Positions 9,914 through 20,463 of a stretch of 64,000 nucleotides of DNA are shown here, in pieces (position 1 is the first letter of the stretch; each line of letters opens with the position of its first letter). Under the pieces are notes generated by a model that had not been told where the DNA came from, ran no database searches, and saw only the letters and a program-made list of their open reading frames with translations. The position numbers and the translations under genes were made by a program. The DNA is from Apiospora phragmitis (lineage: Eukaryota; Ascomycota; Sordariomycetes; Amphisphaeriales; Apiosporaceae), in assembly GCA_038363925.1 (NCBI GenBank), contig JAQQWL010000013.1:2418001-2482000 (forward strand), read 5' to 3'.

Positions 9914-12677
9914 ATGTCTAACCCTCAAGTAGGAGGAGACTCGAAGCTGTTCGCTCGAGTAAGCCAATCTTTCATTTATTCTTCCCGAGACATACGATGG
10001 CCGTCATTGATGTCATATTGCTTGTCTCGAATCACATTGATATCAATTGTCTTCCCCCACCCGATTACCTCGATTCCTGGCTGATCGCGAGGTCTTGTGC
10101 CTCTGGTCGTTGAACTGCCATCTTCAACTCCTCTGTACTTTCCCTAACCCACTCCTTGACCTCCGTACACCATCCAAAGCTCTTTCCCGGTTCCCAGGCG
10201 CAAGCTTGAAAGCTGTCCTAGTCGATCGCAACACCCCATGCCACACACCATGAACCCACTACCCTCTCTCCTATTGCTTCCACAATCATGTTTGTCGCAT
10301 ACGTCCCCCGTCCTACTATGGCTCACGACCTATGACAATGCAGGGCAAGGTGGCCGAACTACGCCTCGAGTTGAACAGCGGTGGCAAGAAGGACAAGAAC
10401 TTTACGCAAAAGAAGATTGCTCTCAAGAAGATTGTCGCAAACATGACCATGAGCAACAACGAAATGGTCCAGCTGTTCCCGACATAATACAATGCATGAA
10501 CATACCGAACCTCGAGATCAAGAAGATGTGAGCTACACAGGCATCAGAACGAAGGAAGGAGGAACGCGCTGACTGGAGAGGACAGGTGCTACTTATTTCT
10601 GGTTAACTACGCAAGAATGAAGCCAGAGTTGGCTGTGAAGGCCATCCCGGTTCTGGAACAGGTATGCCGGTTACACCGAAGGGGAGCGAAGACATGCGCT
10701 GACAGTCGAATAGGATATGGAAGACTCGAACCCTCTTGTTAGAGCTCTCACCCTCCGCACCATGTCCTACGTCCACGTCAAAGAATTCGTCGAGGCCACA
10801 GTTCCGATTGTCAAACAGATGCTGCGCGACGCAGACCCTTACGTCCGAAAGACCGCGGCCTTTTGCGTAGCCAAGCTGTACGACCATGACAGGCACATGG
10901 TAGAACACTCGGACCTGATCGAGCGTCTCAACTCTCTGCTGAGAGACGACAACCCGACCGTTGTTGCGAGTGCATTAGCCGGCCTGATGGACATTTGGGA
11001 GAGAAAGTGATGCTATTAAACTCACCATCGACTACAGCAATGCTTCCAAAATGGTGGCTATCCTGCCCGATTGTTCCGAGTTAGTATCCTCCACAGGCTG
11101 AGAGGGGGAGATAGAAACTAACACGCTGCAGATGGGGCCAAACATATATCCTTGAGGCTTTGATGTCTTACGTGCCACAAGAACCTGGAGAGGCTACTCT
11201 CCTCGCCGAACGGATAGCGCCGCGACTATCACACTCTAACTCGGCAGTCGTTTTGACGTGTATACGGGTGATACTCTACCTCATGAACTATATTGCCGAG
11301 GAGAAGCAAATCTCGGCTTTATGTCGAAAGTTATCACCGCCATTGGTAACTCTACTAGCCAAGGGGCCTGAAGTGCAATATCTGGCACTTCGAAATGCTT
11401 TGCTCATCCTGCAGAGACGACCAGAGGTGTTACGAAACGACATCCGTGTATTCTTCTGCAAATATAACGATCCCATTTACGTCAAGGTTACCAAGCTTGA
11501 GTTGATTTTTATGTTGGCCAATGAGAAGAACATCGACGAAGTGCTGACGGAACTACGCGAATACGCTACTGAGGTGGACGTACACTTCGTCCGCAAAGCA
11601 GTCCGCGCCATCGGAAAGCTGGCCATTAAGATTGAGCCCGCTGCTCGTCGGTGCATCAACCTACTCCTCGAGCTGGTCGCCACCAAGGTCCCGTATATTG
11701 TGCAGGAAGCGACGGTGGTGATCCGCAACATATTCCGCAAGTACCCGAACCAGTACGAGTCCATCATCGGCACGCTCTGTGAGAACCTCGACAGCCTGGA
11801 CGAGCCCGAGGCCAAGGCGGCCATGGTGTGGGTCATCGGGCAGTACGCGGCGCGCATCGAGAACTCGGACGTGCTGCTCGAGGATTTCCTGTACTCGTTC
11901 GCCGAGGAGCCGGTCGAGGTGCAGCTGGCGCTGCTGACGGCGACGGTCAAGCTCTTCATCCAGCGGCCGACCAAGGGCCAGGACCTGGTGCCCAAGGTGC
12001 TCAAGTGGGCGACCGAGGAGACGGACAACCCGGACCTGCGCGACCGCGCCTACATGTACTGGCGCCTGCTGTCGACGGACATGAACGTCGCCAAGCAGAT
12101 CGTCATGGGCGAGAAGCCGCCTATCACGGCCGAGTCGGAGAAGCTCGACCCCCAGACGCTCGAGGAGATGTGCCTCAACGTCGGCACCCTCGCCACCATC
12201 TACCTCAAGCCCGTACAGACCGTGTTCCGCTCGGCGCGGCCCCGCCGCTTGCCGGAGAGCCCCGCCCTCCAGAAGGATCGTCTCCCAACATCCCAGAATC
12301 TGCCGACGTTCGAGTCCCAGAAGCACTTGTCGATGCTCGGCATGGGTGGTCAGCCCGCCGTCATCCGCACCTCGAACCAGGGCGGTCTCGCGGGGTCTGA
12401 CAACTACGCTCAGCAGCAACAGATGCAGCAGCTGCAACAGCAGCAGGCTGCCATGGGCGGCATCACGGATTCGTCCGTCATCAATGACGCCGATGCCTAC
12501 TTTGCTGGTATAGGATCCCAGCAGATGGCCGCCATGGGCGTGAATGACGATAACGGCGATTCTACGTTTGGCGGCGGCGGGCATGAGGCTGGGTACGTGG
12601 TCAACCAGTATGCGCCGCAGCAGGTGTTCCGGCCGGCGCAGGGTGGGGGGAGCAATGGGGATTTGTTGATGCTGTGA
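9914..12677 (+). CDS. Beta-adaptin (AP-1/AP-2 large beta chain), two frameshifts
   Basis: Large beta subunit of a clathrin adaptor complex that sorts cargo at Golgi/endosome or plasma membrane. Exons 9914-9958, 10344-10527, 10586-10661, 10714-11079 and 11132-12677; about 738 residues. The trunk of HEAT-type helical repeats is well conserved ([92 protein letters not shown]). A Gln-rich hinge with no appendage domain follows, as usual in fungi. Two frame breaks occur: one base is missing in the C run at 10478-10480 (before DIIQCMNIP) and one base is extra in the A run at 11004-11006 (after DIWER). Exon phases agree exactly with -1 and +1. As this gene is normally under strong selection, sequencing error is more likely than loss. 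AP-1 versus AP-2 is not settled. Confidence 0.88.
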
Positions 12678-13360
12678 GGTGGATGCCACGGAGCAGCAGA
12701 GGTGGAGAGAATGATTGTTCATGGATCAACTCGTCGATCGGGTGCTCTTTCTGGGGAGTACCAAGTGATGAGGATGGAGGCAGGCGACTTGCTTTGCTGT
12801 TGACAAGTTTTTGGGAGCGAGTATGATTGAGAAGGCGGTTGAGTTGGAGCGAGAGGAGATATATACTTCAATAATACACATGGCTATGATTCTTTTTAAG
12901 CAAGGAAATCACTTACTTACTGTTCCTCCCCATGTGCGCAAATGGAGGGTCAAGCTTTGTTCAATTTGCCCATTCATTGCACCGCTTTTCGAGCCACCAC
13001 ATATCACAATTCAGAAAGCCACTTTGGCAGATTTATCTTAGGATTCATCTCAATTCATCACTGCCCAGCAAGAATACGTTGCGGGCATAGAAACCTCCCT
13101 TTTGTCGGGTGGTTCCATCATTTCCCCATGCCAAGTGAATACGAGTGAACGCCATAAAATGCAATCAATCCATGTCCATCCGTGTCCATGTGCGGACAAC
13201 CATATGCTGTTTCCATAACCGAAAACCAGAAACGCCGAATGCACGTTTTACTCAGGTGTCATTTTCCCCCATTCCGTGCTTTCTTAGCAGTAGGTGAATC
13301 ATCATCAATCATGCCCCATCAACCAGGTGGAATAAACCTAGCGAGACCCATTTCCAACGC
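12678..13360. other. Intergenic (convergent 3' ends)
   Basis: About 680 bases between the stops of two convergent genes. It must contain both 3' UTRs. No gene, repeat or RNA recognised. Confidence 0.5.
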
Positions 13361-14427
13361 TCAGTAGACATGATCAAAGCCTGTCATGTGCCAGAATTGG
13401 AAGATGCAATAGAGAACGATGAGCTTCTGGAGCATGGCCAGGCCCGTGCAATTCTCAGCTGCTGCGCTGGGCTTGTCGCTCGTGGCAGTCGCGCTCTCGG
13501 CGGGATCCGACGTGGCATCCGGGGTGTCGCCGTCACTGCTGGTGGTGCTGCTGTTCTCGGCGGCCGAATCGCTGGAACTGCTGGCAGCACTGACGGTAGT
13601 CGCAGTAACCGTGGTCGTAGAAGACGAAGAAGCAACAGAGGAGGAAGAAGTTGCGGTGACAGTGGTGGCGAAAGAGGTGGATGAGTCGCTGCTGCTGCTC
13701 TGGGTGCTGCTAGACGAGGCAGTCACGGTGGCAGTCGAGCCAGCAGAGGCAGAGGTAGTGGCAGAAGCACCGTAGTCAGCACCAGACATGGGGAGCTGGC
13801 TGGTAGTGACGGTCGCCGTGGTGCCCAGAGTGACGTCCAACTCGGTGATCCGCGACTCGACGGCGTAGGGGCCGTCGATGGTGGTCACCTGGCCCGAGGC
13901 GAGCGTCAGCGTGAGGATGCCCGTGGTCGTGACGGTAGTGATCAGCGTAGATCCCTCGTCCTTCTGCTGCATGATGAAGCCAGGAGGCTGATGGCTACCA
14001 GAGCCGCCGCGCTGGCCACCGGCGGCGACGTGGGGCTCGGACAGGATCTGGCGGTCGACAGTGTCCAGGGCGCCTTGGCTGGTGCCGTCATGGGCGTAGC
14101 CGATGAAGCCAGGGCCAGTGCCTTGGTCTGGGGGTTGGGGAGAGTCAGTACAGGCTTCAAGAAAATTGTGTTATGCAGCAACGACCCCTGCCTGGGATGT
14201 GTGGCCTGGTCGCGACTTGTCAAGGCCGTACCAAAGAAATCTAAGTCATGCCGATTTTTATGCAAAACAAAAATAGAAGCATCATTGCGACGATGAAGGG
14301 GAAGGGAAAAAGATGCTGCAATTGGTTCACAAGACGAAACTGAGCTGAACTTACCCTGAACGGCTGCGCCGACGACGAGGCCAAGGCCAGTAGCCAGAGT
14401 AGCGACGAGCTTCTTGATGTTCTTCAT
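13361..14427 (-). CDS. Secreted Ser/Thr-rich, possibly GPI-anchored protein
   Basis: Exons 14355-14427 and 13361-14127, intron GTAAGT..CAG of 227 nt, giving 279 residues. The N-terminus (MKNIKKLVATLATGLGLVVG) is a signal peptide, probably cut after AVQ. A Gly-rich segment follows, then a Val/Thr-rich stretch (LITTVTTTGILTLTLASGQV), then more than 100 residues of almost pure Ser/Thr/Ala suited to dense O-mannosylation. The C-terminus has a hydrophobic run (LQKLIVLYCIFQFW) preceded by small residues, which resembles a GPI signal but ends in a polar tail. Probably cell wall or cell surface; no catalytic domain seen. Function unknown. Confidence 0.75.
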
Positions 14428-15662
14428 GATGAATGGATTACTAGTGACGGAATGAGTTGCTGGAGTGGTCGTAGAGTCTTGAAGAAAAGGTCGTTCGGTT
14501 GGTGCTTTTGGTTTGGGGTGTCGAGGATGAGGAATCAGAAAGGTGTGTGGAAGAGGGTATGTTTCTTTGGAGGCGGTGGTGGAGGAAATACACGCGACTT
14601 GGGATTCACTTGGGGCCAGGCAGCTAACACGACCCAAACAGATTGACGCCTTTCCGGATTAGGACAAACGGAGGTGGTGAAGGCAGAATCGAACGCGAGA
14701 TAATCGGTTTTGTCCCGGTTCAATCGAGTTGTTGTTGTTGTTCGGCGGAGGGCGGTCAGTGGTGCCTCATCCGTCCGGTGTTTGTGCTGTTGGGGCCTGA
14801 TGTGGGTTACAACACAAGTTGAACCACGTCACGTACACTTCACGTTGGCTTTTGGGCCTTTATTGAATCTACATTGAGCAAGTACTTGCATCGGGTCATA
14901 ATAATTATCTACATGTGTGTGACAGAAGCAGTCTATATAGGTACACCTTGGTTTGCCAACAAGAGATCTCTCTATCCAGGTCGAGCTTAACACCTCGGCG
15001 TTGAAGTATGTGATCATTGCCAGCCTGAGAAAACCCCAGGTCAGATACCCGCAAATAAGGTGACCAGGCCATGTAATCATTGGTCGTAATTTTATGCTTC
15101 TCTCCAATCGGCCAATCGTGTTGTTCCAGTACGCCCAACGAGGAAGGTCGGGGGTGTTGCCCGTAGGCTGTTTCGACTACGCCCGCTGCGGCTCTCACCA
15201 GACACGGTGTACTTGCATCTTCCTCTGGAGGTCTACACGATCCCGAGCTGGTGATACACGGTGAATACATTTCGTAAAGAGGTGCTCATTCGCTTCCCCA
15301 GGTGGGCTTTGGTGGGATATCTGATCTCGTGATAGTGGATAGGGGTCCACCTCATTGCCGTATTCAATAATCCTGAGGATATGCACTGCCGAGATAAAAC
15401 GAAATGCCACAAACCACTGCTCTACATTTTAAGCTAATGTGGCTTTATTGGTGAACATATGAATTTGTGAAGTCAGGTACTTACTTCAGTGTCTTTGTAG
15501 TCGTTGTAGTTTGAAGTCAGGTGTGGCTCGAGCAGGAGCTTGCAGTACCTATGATAAGTACCGTGTCTCAGGGGTCTACCCCGCCAAACCCCAGACCCTA
15601 TTGAAGGCACCCAGCTCCTCACTGCAGTATTCACAGCTGTAAGTCGACGCGCTGCGAATCGC
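14428..15662. other. Intergenic, no supported gene
   Basis: Promoter side of the secreted-protein gene and the left flank of a transposon. Short ORFs only, none with motifs or plausible splice structure. Composition is normal up to the transposon boundary at 15663. Confidence 0.5.
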
Positions 15663-15664
15663 TA

Positions 15665-17483
15665 ACGTATCCTACAAGTGAATGTCCCACTTTTATAAAT
15701 TTCCTTATAGCCTTAACCTTTTTTTATATTCTTTTATGTCTAAAAATGTTATAACTTTAAAAAGAAAGTAATATAATGTTAACGCTTTAAACGCTTTAAA
15801 AAGATTTAATTTTAAGCGTATAAAAAGCTATATTAATTTATTATATTTTATTAAAAACTTTATAATATAAAATATTTATAAATTCTTAAAAGCTTTTAAA
15901 TTTTAAAAAAGATGCGATTATTTAATATATTATTAATTTAAATACGCGATTATTTTTTCCTCGGCTAAGTAGTATAAAAGATATAGCGAATCGATTATTT
16001 AATTTATATAATGCGAGACGCGTCGACATTAACTAAGCTTTTAACTTTATATAATAATAACTAGACCTCTAGACACGTTTTAATTAAAGAATCGATTATT
16101 AAAAAGTTTTTTATAAAAATCTTAACGCGTATCGCGCGTAGTTTATTTTTATATGAAATATAATTTATAAATACGAGATTTAAAAAAAGGATATTTATAA
16201 CTTTAATAAAACCGGCTTTTTTATAAATTAAATCTCGTTTAAAATAATTATAACCACCTTTAATTAATACAAAACGCCTAGGGTAATATAATAAAGGAAT
16301 TAAAAATAAGTTATAATTATTTAAAGTATCGAATTACACGGTTATATTATCCTTTTGTATATTATCTTTATTAAGAAAACGTATTTTTCTTCTTAGTATG
16401 AAAATAGCTTATTATTAAAGGATTAAGTGATCGTAATTATTAAAAATAGCTAGACTATAAATAAAAGAAGCGAGGACTAGATTCGATACTTTAATTAATA
16501 TATTAGGTTTTATACGAAAGGTTATTATCGCCCCTTAGTTTTAAACGACTACGAAAGCTATTATTTAATAGCTTTCGAGCTTTATTATAAAAAGAACTCG
16601 ATTATTATACTTTATATATTTTTTTATTTATTATATAAGTTCTAGCTTTTTAATATCGGCTGTTTTTATACGTTAAAAAGGGCGTATAAGAAAGAAATTA
16701 AATATTTTATACGGGCGTATATTATTTATATCTTAAAGGAGGACTTTTTATTAGCGTTTTTAAAAGCGTTTTAAGCGATTTTCACCGTTTCGAATATATA
16801 AAGAAGCTTTTAAAAGATAAGACTCGTTTTATATAATTTAAAATATATTATTTTATAATTAAATATAAAGCTATATATTTTAATACCTCCGGGGATATTT
16901 TTCGGCCTATTTATTCCTTAAGAATTAAAAACTTTAAATAATTCGATTAAGGCTTAATTTTAAACTTAATACGTTCGAAACCGTATTATACGATATTAAA
17001 ATAACTTTTCGATATTTATTTTAATTAGTTTTAATTAAATCGTAAAGGTTATAATATATAATATATACCGAGTTACTTTTTTAAAAAGTAAGAATGCGAT
17101 ATTTCGAAAAGTAAATAAAATATTTAACCGGCGCCACCGTACGAAAAAAAAAAACGATTATAAAACAAAGGATTACTTTATATATAAACTAGAAAAAACT
17201 TATAGTTTTAAAGAGACGTTAATAAATAATTATAAAACGAATCGTATCGGAGGAATAATTATACGAGGACGTTTAAGATACGCTTATAACGCTATAAAAT
17301 CTACGAAAAACCCGGGTATAATACGCGCACTTATTAAAATAATATAAAAGTATCTAAAGATAAGGATTCCGATTAATTTTAATATATTAAATACATTATA
17401 ATAAAATTAACTTATATTTTATTAAAAGGGGTGTAAAAAAATGGGACATTCGCTTATATAGGATATTCGCTTGTGGGATACGT
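15665..17483. mobile_element. RIP-degraded Tc1/mariner (Fot1/pogo-like) transposon, copy A
   Basis: A 1819-bp element that starts ACGTATCC and ends GGATACGT, flanked by TA on both sides (15663-15664 and 17484-17485), as expected for Tc1/mariner-type target duplication. Its right end, reverse-complemented, matches the left end of copy B (45426-47286) over about 42 bases, which defines terminal inverted repeats. The left inverted repeat of copy A lacks about 18 bases between two short internal repeats (AAGCGAAT-like). The interior is very AT-rich and carries no ORF, with CpA/TpG nearly absent while CpG persists. It aligns along its whole length with copy B, differing mostly by C/T and G/A changes. 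The size and repeat length resemble Fot1 elements; the transposase itself is unreadable. Confidence 0.85.
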
Positions 17484-17724
17484 TATATTCAATTTGCAAA
17501 GACGCACCGTTAAAAGGTCGGGTCTTTGTTGCTACAGACAGCCCTGACGCAGAACAGCACATCTCTCGCCGCCGTCTCCTTGCCCACAGGCGTAATAAAG
17601 CACCGAGGGAACAACAAAGTCGCTTCATCATTCCCCTAGCATACCCAGCACATGCCAGATTTGTCATTCCACATGAAAGGCTAGATGTTGGTTTCGTGCA
17701 GCAAGTCATATCAAGAAGCTCGTT

Positions 17725-18993
17725 ATGGCTGACGATTCGGGTGTACGACCAATAAAGATTGATCGCAGGAAAAGAGCGTTTCGGAGCTCGCTGTTGAAAG
17801 ATGAAATGGAGAATAATCGGGCACCAAAGCGAACCAAGAAGCAAGAAGTGCCGCAGTCATACCTTTGCCGGAGCGACGGCGAGATCATGTCCGACACAAA
17901 CCGACTGACTTTCATAGGGAAGTTGCCGACAGAGGTCCTGATAGAGATCGCCGAACTTGCCCCCCTCAACGCTACAGTCTGCCTCACGCTGACCTGCAAG
18001 CTTGTTCTTGCCGCCCTGGGGACGCAATGGTGGACCAAACACTCAGATCTCACGAAGGAAAACGGTCGTAGAGTTTGGTCTTCTATCTCCGCTGAACCCA
18101 TGCTCTCCTCCGCGGGCCGCATGCCACTCCTGAGGCTCCTCTACCGTGATATGGGAAATTCCCATTATGAGCTCTGCGAGAGCTGCGTTAGCTTGCACGC
18201 GCCCCCGGACCCGCCTGCATGGCATACCCCGACCGAGCTGAGCAAAACCTGCCAGGGTGGTTACATTAACTATCTTCCTGGCTACAACCTCCTGCTGGCC
18301 CACCTTGCCACCGCCTTCGAGCGGAAGGCTTCCATTCCCGAAGTCTCGACCGTGTATCTGGCCGGACGTCAGGACACCTTCACCACTACCGCAAGCTGGA
18401 TCGACGGCAATTTGATACTGCGCCACGGATTCCTGGTGTCTACATATCCTACCGATCTCCCAATAAGACTGTGTCCGCATCACACCACCGCAACGGACAT
18501 TGTAACTAAGATCCAGGGGTGTCCACATAAGAGGCGGCAACCTCTTCTTCTCTACAGCATATTGAGAGCCATCTGGAGCCCCAACAATGCAGTAGCCTGG
18601 CCTTCCGGCCGTATCTTCCACCCATCACGTTCGGTGGAGCGGGAGCAGCCGACCGAAGTAGCGCGCGATGGCAGTGTCCTGTACAAGTGCGAAGGCTGCC
18701 CCACGAAGTGGCGAGTCACGCACAACAAAACGGGCGGATGCCATGCCTCCAATTTCACGCTGACAGCGTTCCACTGCTTCGGGAAGGATCTGAACACGGC
18801 GAGCCGGTACTTTGCCTGGTTCAATCTCCGGCACGGCTGGGAGCTGGGCATGGATCGGAGGTTCGTTCTACGGTACGGCTGGGAGCTGGGAGTGGATGGC
18901 AGGTTCGTTCTACGACAAGGCTGGGAGCTGGGCGTGGATGGGACAAATGAGGAGTGCCCAGAGAGGTCTTTTGCAGATTTCCAGGTCGAGTAA
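17725..18993 (+). CDS. F-box-like hypothetical protein with C-terminal 14-residue repeats
   Basis: Single-exon ORF of 422 residues starting at ATG 17725. After a basic N-terminus, a segment near residues 62-100 (FIGKLPTEVLIEIAELAP) fits an F-box-like motif, which would dock a substrate adaptor onto an SCF ubiquitin ligase. The middle region has scattered Cys/His (CESC, CPHH, CEGC) that could bind a metal, but the spacing fits no family I know. The C-terminus holds three tandem copies of a 14-residue unit built on GWELG, encoded by a 42-bp minisatellite. Fungal F-box proteins of this type are fast-evolving and their substrates are usually unknown. It begins about 240 bases after transposon copy A. 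Confidence 0.6.
   Translation: MADDSGVRPIKIDRRKRAFRSSLLKDEMENNRAPKRTKKQEVPQSYLCRSDGEIMSDTNRLTFIGKLPTEVLIEIAELAPLNATVCLTLTCKLVLAALGTQWWTKHSDLTKENGRRVWSSISAEPMLSSAGRMPLLRLLYRDMGNSHYELCESCVSLHAPPDPPAWHTPTELSKTCQGGYINYLPGYNLLLAHLATAFERKASIPEVSTVYLAGRQDTFTTTASWIDGNLILRHGFLVSTYPTDLPIRLCPHHTTATDIVTKIQGCPHKRRQPLLLYSILRAIWSPNNAVAWPSGRIFHPSRSVEREQPTEVARDGSVLYKCEGCPTKWRVTHNKTGGCHASNFTLTAFHCFGKDLNTASRYFAWFNLRHGWELGMDRRFVLRYGWELGVDGRFVLRQGWELGVDGTNEECPERSFADFQVE
18829..18943 (+). repeat. 42-bp coding minisatellite, about 2.7 copies
   Basis: Units start at 18829, 18871 and 18913, exactly 42 bases apart, each opening CGGCACGGCTGGGAGCTGGG or a close variant. The unit is a multiple of three, so copy-number change would keep the frame of the F-box-like gene. 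Confidence 0.9.
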
Positions 18994-19404
18994 GGAGTTG
19001 ATATGGCTTGATTAGTGGAGCCACCTACGTTTGACTGCGTACGCAAGCAATGCCACAACTTGTGGAAGAGATGTATTACAGGACATGGGTTGGCCTGAAA
19101 TAGGACGAATGGATCAATACTGTTATGACTCACTGTTCTCGCATGATACATCTGGTATTACTTGATGTACTTGGTGTGAATATTCTTCATTTTCTTCTTT
19201 TCATTCTTGCTACTTGTTGGAAACATATAAACAGGCCCAGCCCAGTGAAACAAACAGTAGGGTAATGCATAAACAGGTTTGACACACACACAAACAGACA
19301 AGTCATACTAACTCAGGGTTTACTGGGTTGCTTACCTGGGTACCCTCGGCAGTTGTCTCACGATCAGAAACCGCAAACTAGCCATATGGCCATTTACTGG
19401 TTAT
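18994..19404. other. Intergenic (convergent 3' ends)
   Basis: About 410 bases between convergent stops; contains a short CA-rich tract near 19282. No gene seen. Confidence 0.5.
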
Positions 19405-20463
19405 TTAGTGATAGAAGATGTAGACGATGGGCTCCCGCTCCCACTCCGGGCTGGCAGGGGGCGCAGGTTCGTCGGACGCTTCATCGTCATCAGACGGCGA
19501 AGACGGCAACCACGACGACGACCACGACATCGAGGTCGACACTGTTACCAACAACGACGGTGTTACTTCATTTGCGCTAGTTGGCATATCCACGGTCACG
19601 AATGGCGGCAGCTCGATGGGCGCTGCGGGATCGACGCGGGGGATGAAGGCCTGGGCGTTCACCGACGGCAGCGAAGGCAGCAGCGAAGGCAGCGAAATGG
19701 TACCAAGGTCGAAGGACAGCGCACCGGACCGAGAAAGACAGCCGGCCAGGGCGAGAAGGACCAGCAGGAAGGAGAAGGCGCCCAGGCAGTACCAGCAGCA
19801 GAACGTCCGCCTTCAGTGATCGAGAGGGTCTCCCTGACTATGGAGACTCCGAAAGTGCCCTCAGTAGACGTGTCCGGGTACGCGCCCTCTGCCCTGGGAA
19901 TAGGTATTACCGGAGACAGTAGACTAAGGGTCGAGATCGAATCGTCAGTATGAGCCCTCGAGATCAAATCTTGAGGTATCACTGGGGATGGTAAACTAAG
20001 GTTCGAGATCGAATCGTTTGTGTGAACCCTCAAGATCGAATCGTCTGTGTCGACCCTAGTACCTTGCACGACCTCCTGATCGCCGTCGGTGGGGAATTTC
20101 GTTATGGGATTGTCGTCGGTGGGGATTAACGGGAAAAGCGGCGAGTTGCCCGAATCCATCCCATAGATTCCAAGGCTCGAGCCATCCTCAGAGGGCTCTC
20201 CAGAAGCAGCCGGAGTATCTTCCAACTCTCCAAAAGCACTAGGAGTATCTTCCGGTTCTGTGGTAGAGGAGGAAGAGTCCCTTTGGTTTTCTTGTTGGGC
20301 GCTGTCGCCGTCGTCGTTGCTGTTATCAAGAAGAAGAGGGACGAGCTCTGCGTTCATCGGGTCATCCTCCAAAGTCCTCAAAAGTGAAGGACTCTTGGTT
20401 GCTGTTGGTCTCATGGTTGCCATTGGACTCAGAGCTGCTGCTGTCGGCAAGGACGAAAGCCAT
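19405..20463 (-). CDS. Single-pass membrane protein, acidic Ser-rich, two compensating frameshifts
   Basis: Not recognised as a family. An ATG at 20463 and a TGA at 19405-19407 lie in the same frame 353 codons apart, but the middle is open only in another frame. The first part reads MAFVLADSSSSESNGNHE to FEDFG. Dropping one base near 20360 continues into DDPMNAELVPLLLDNSNDDG and an acidic Ser/Thr region with imperfect repeats of HTDDSIS.LSL.SPVIP. One missing base near 19820 leads into a membrane segment (CCWYCLGAFSFLLVLLALAG), then a Pro/Ser-rich tail. The two shifts cancel, which supports one gene with an extra and a missing base. Start, topology and role are uncertain; alternatively it is a decayed gene. 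Confidence 0.5.

Noticed and set aside
10478..11006. Programmed frameshifting in beta-adaptin
   Set aside because: No slippery heptamer plus structure is evident, and two opposite shifts in base runs are better explained by indels.
11661..12722. 353-codon ORF on the minus strand
   Set aside because: It is fully antisense to the last beta-adaptin exon; its His/Leu/Arg-rich composition is what GC-rich third codon positions produce on the opposite strand.
19408..19953. 181-codon plus-strand ORF, Arg/Gln-rich
   Set aside because: Antisense to the membrane-protein gene; low-complexity composition and no start context or motif.
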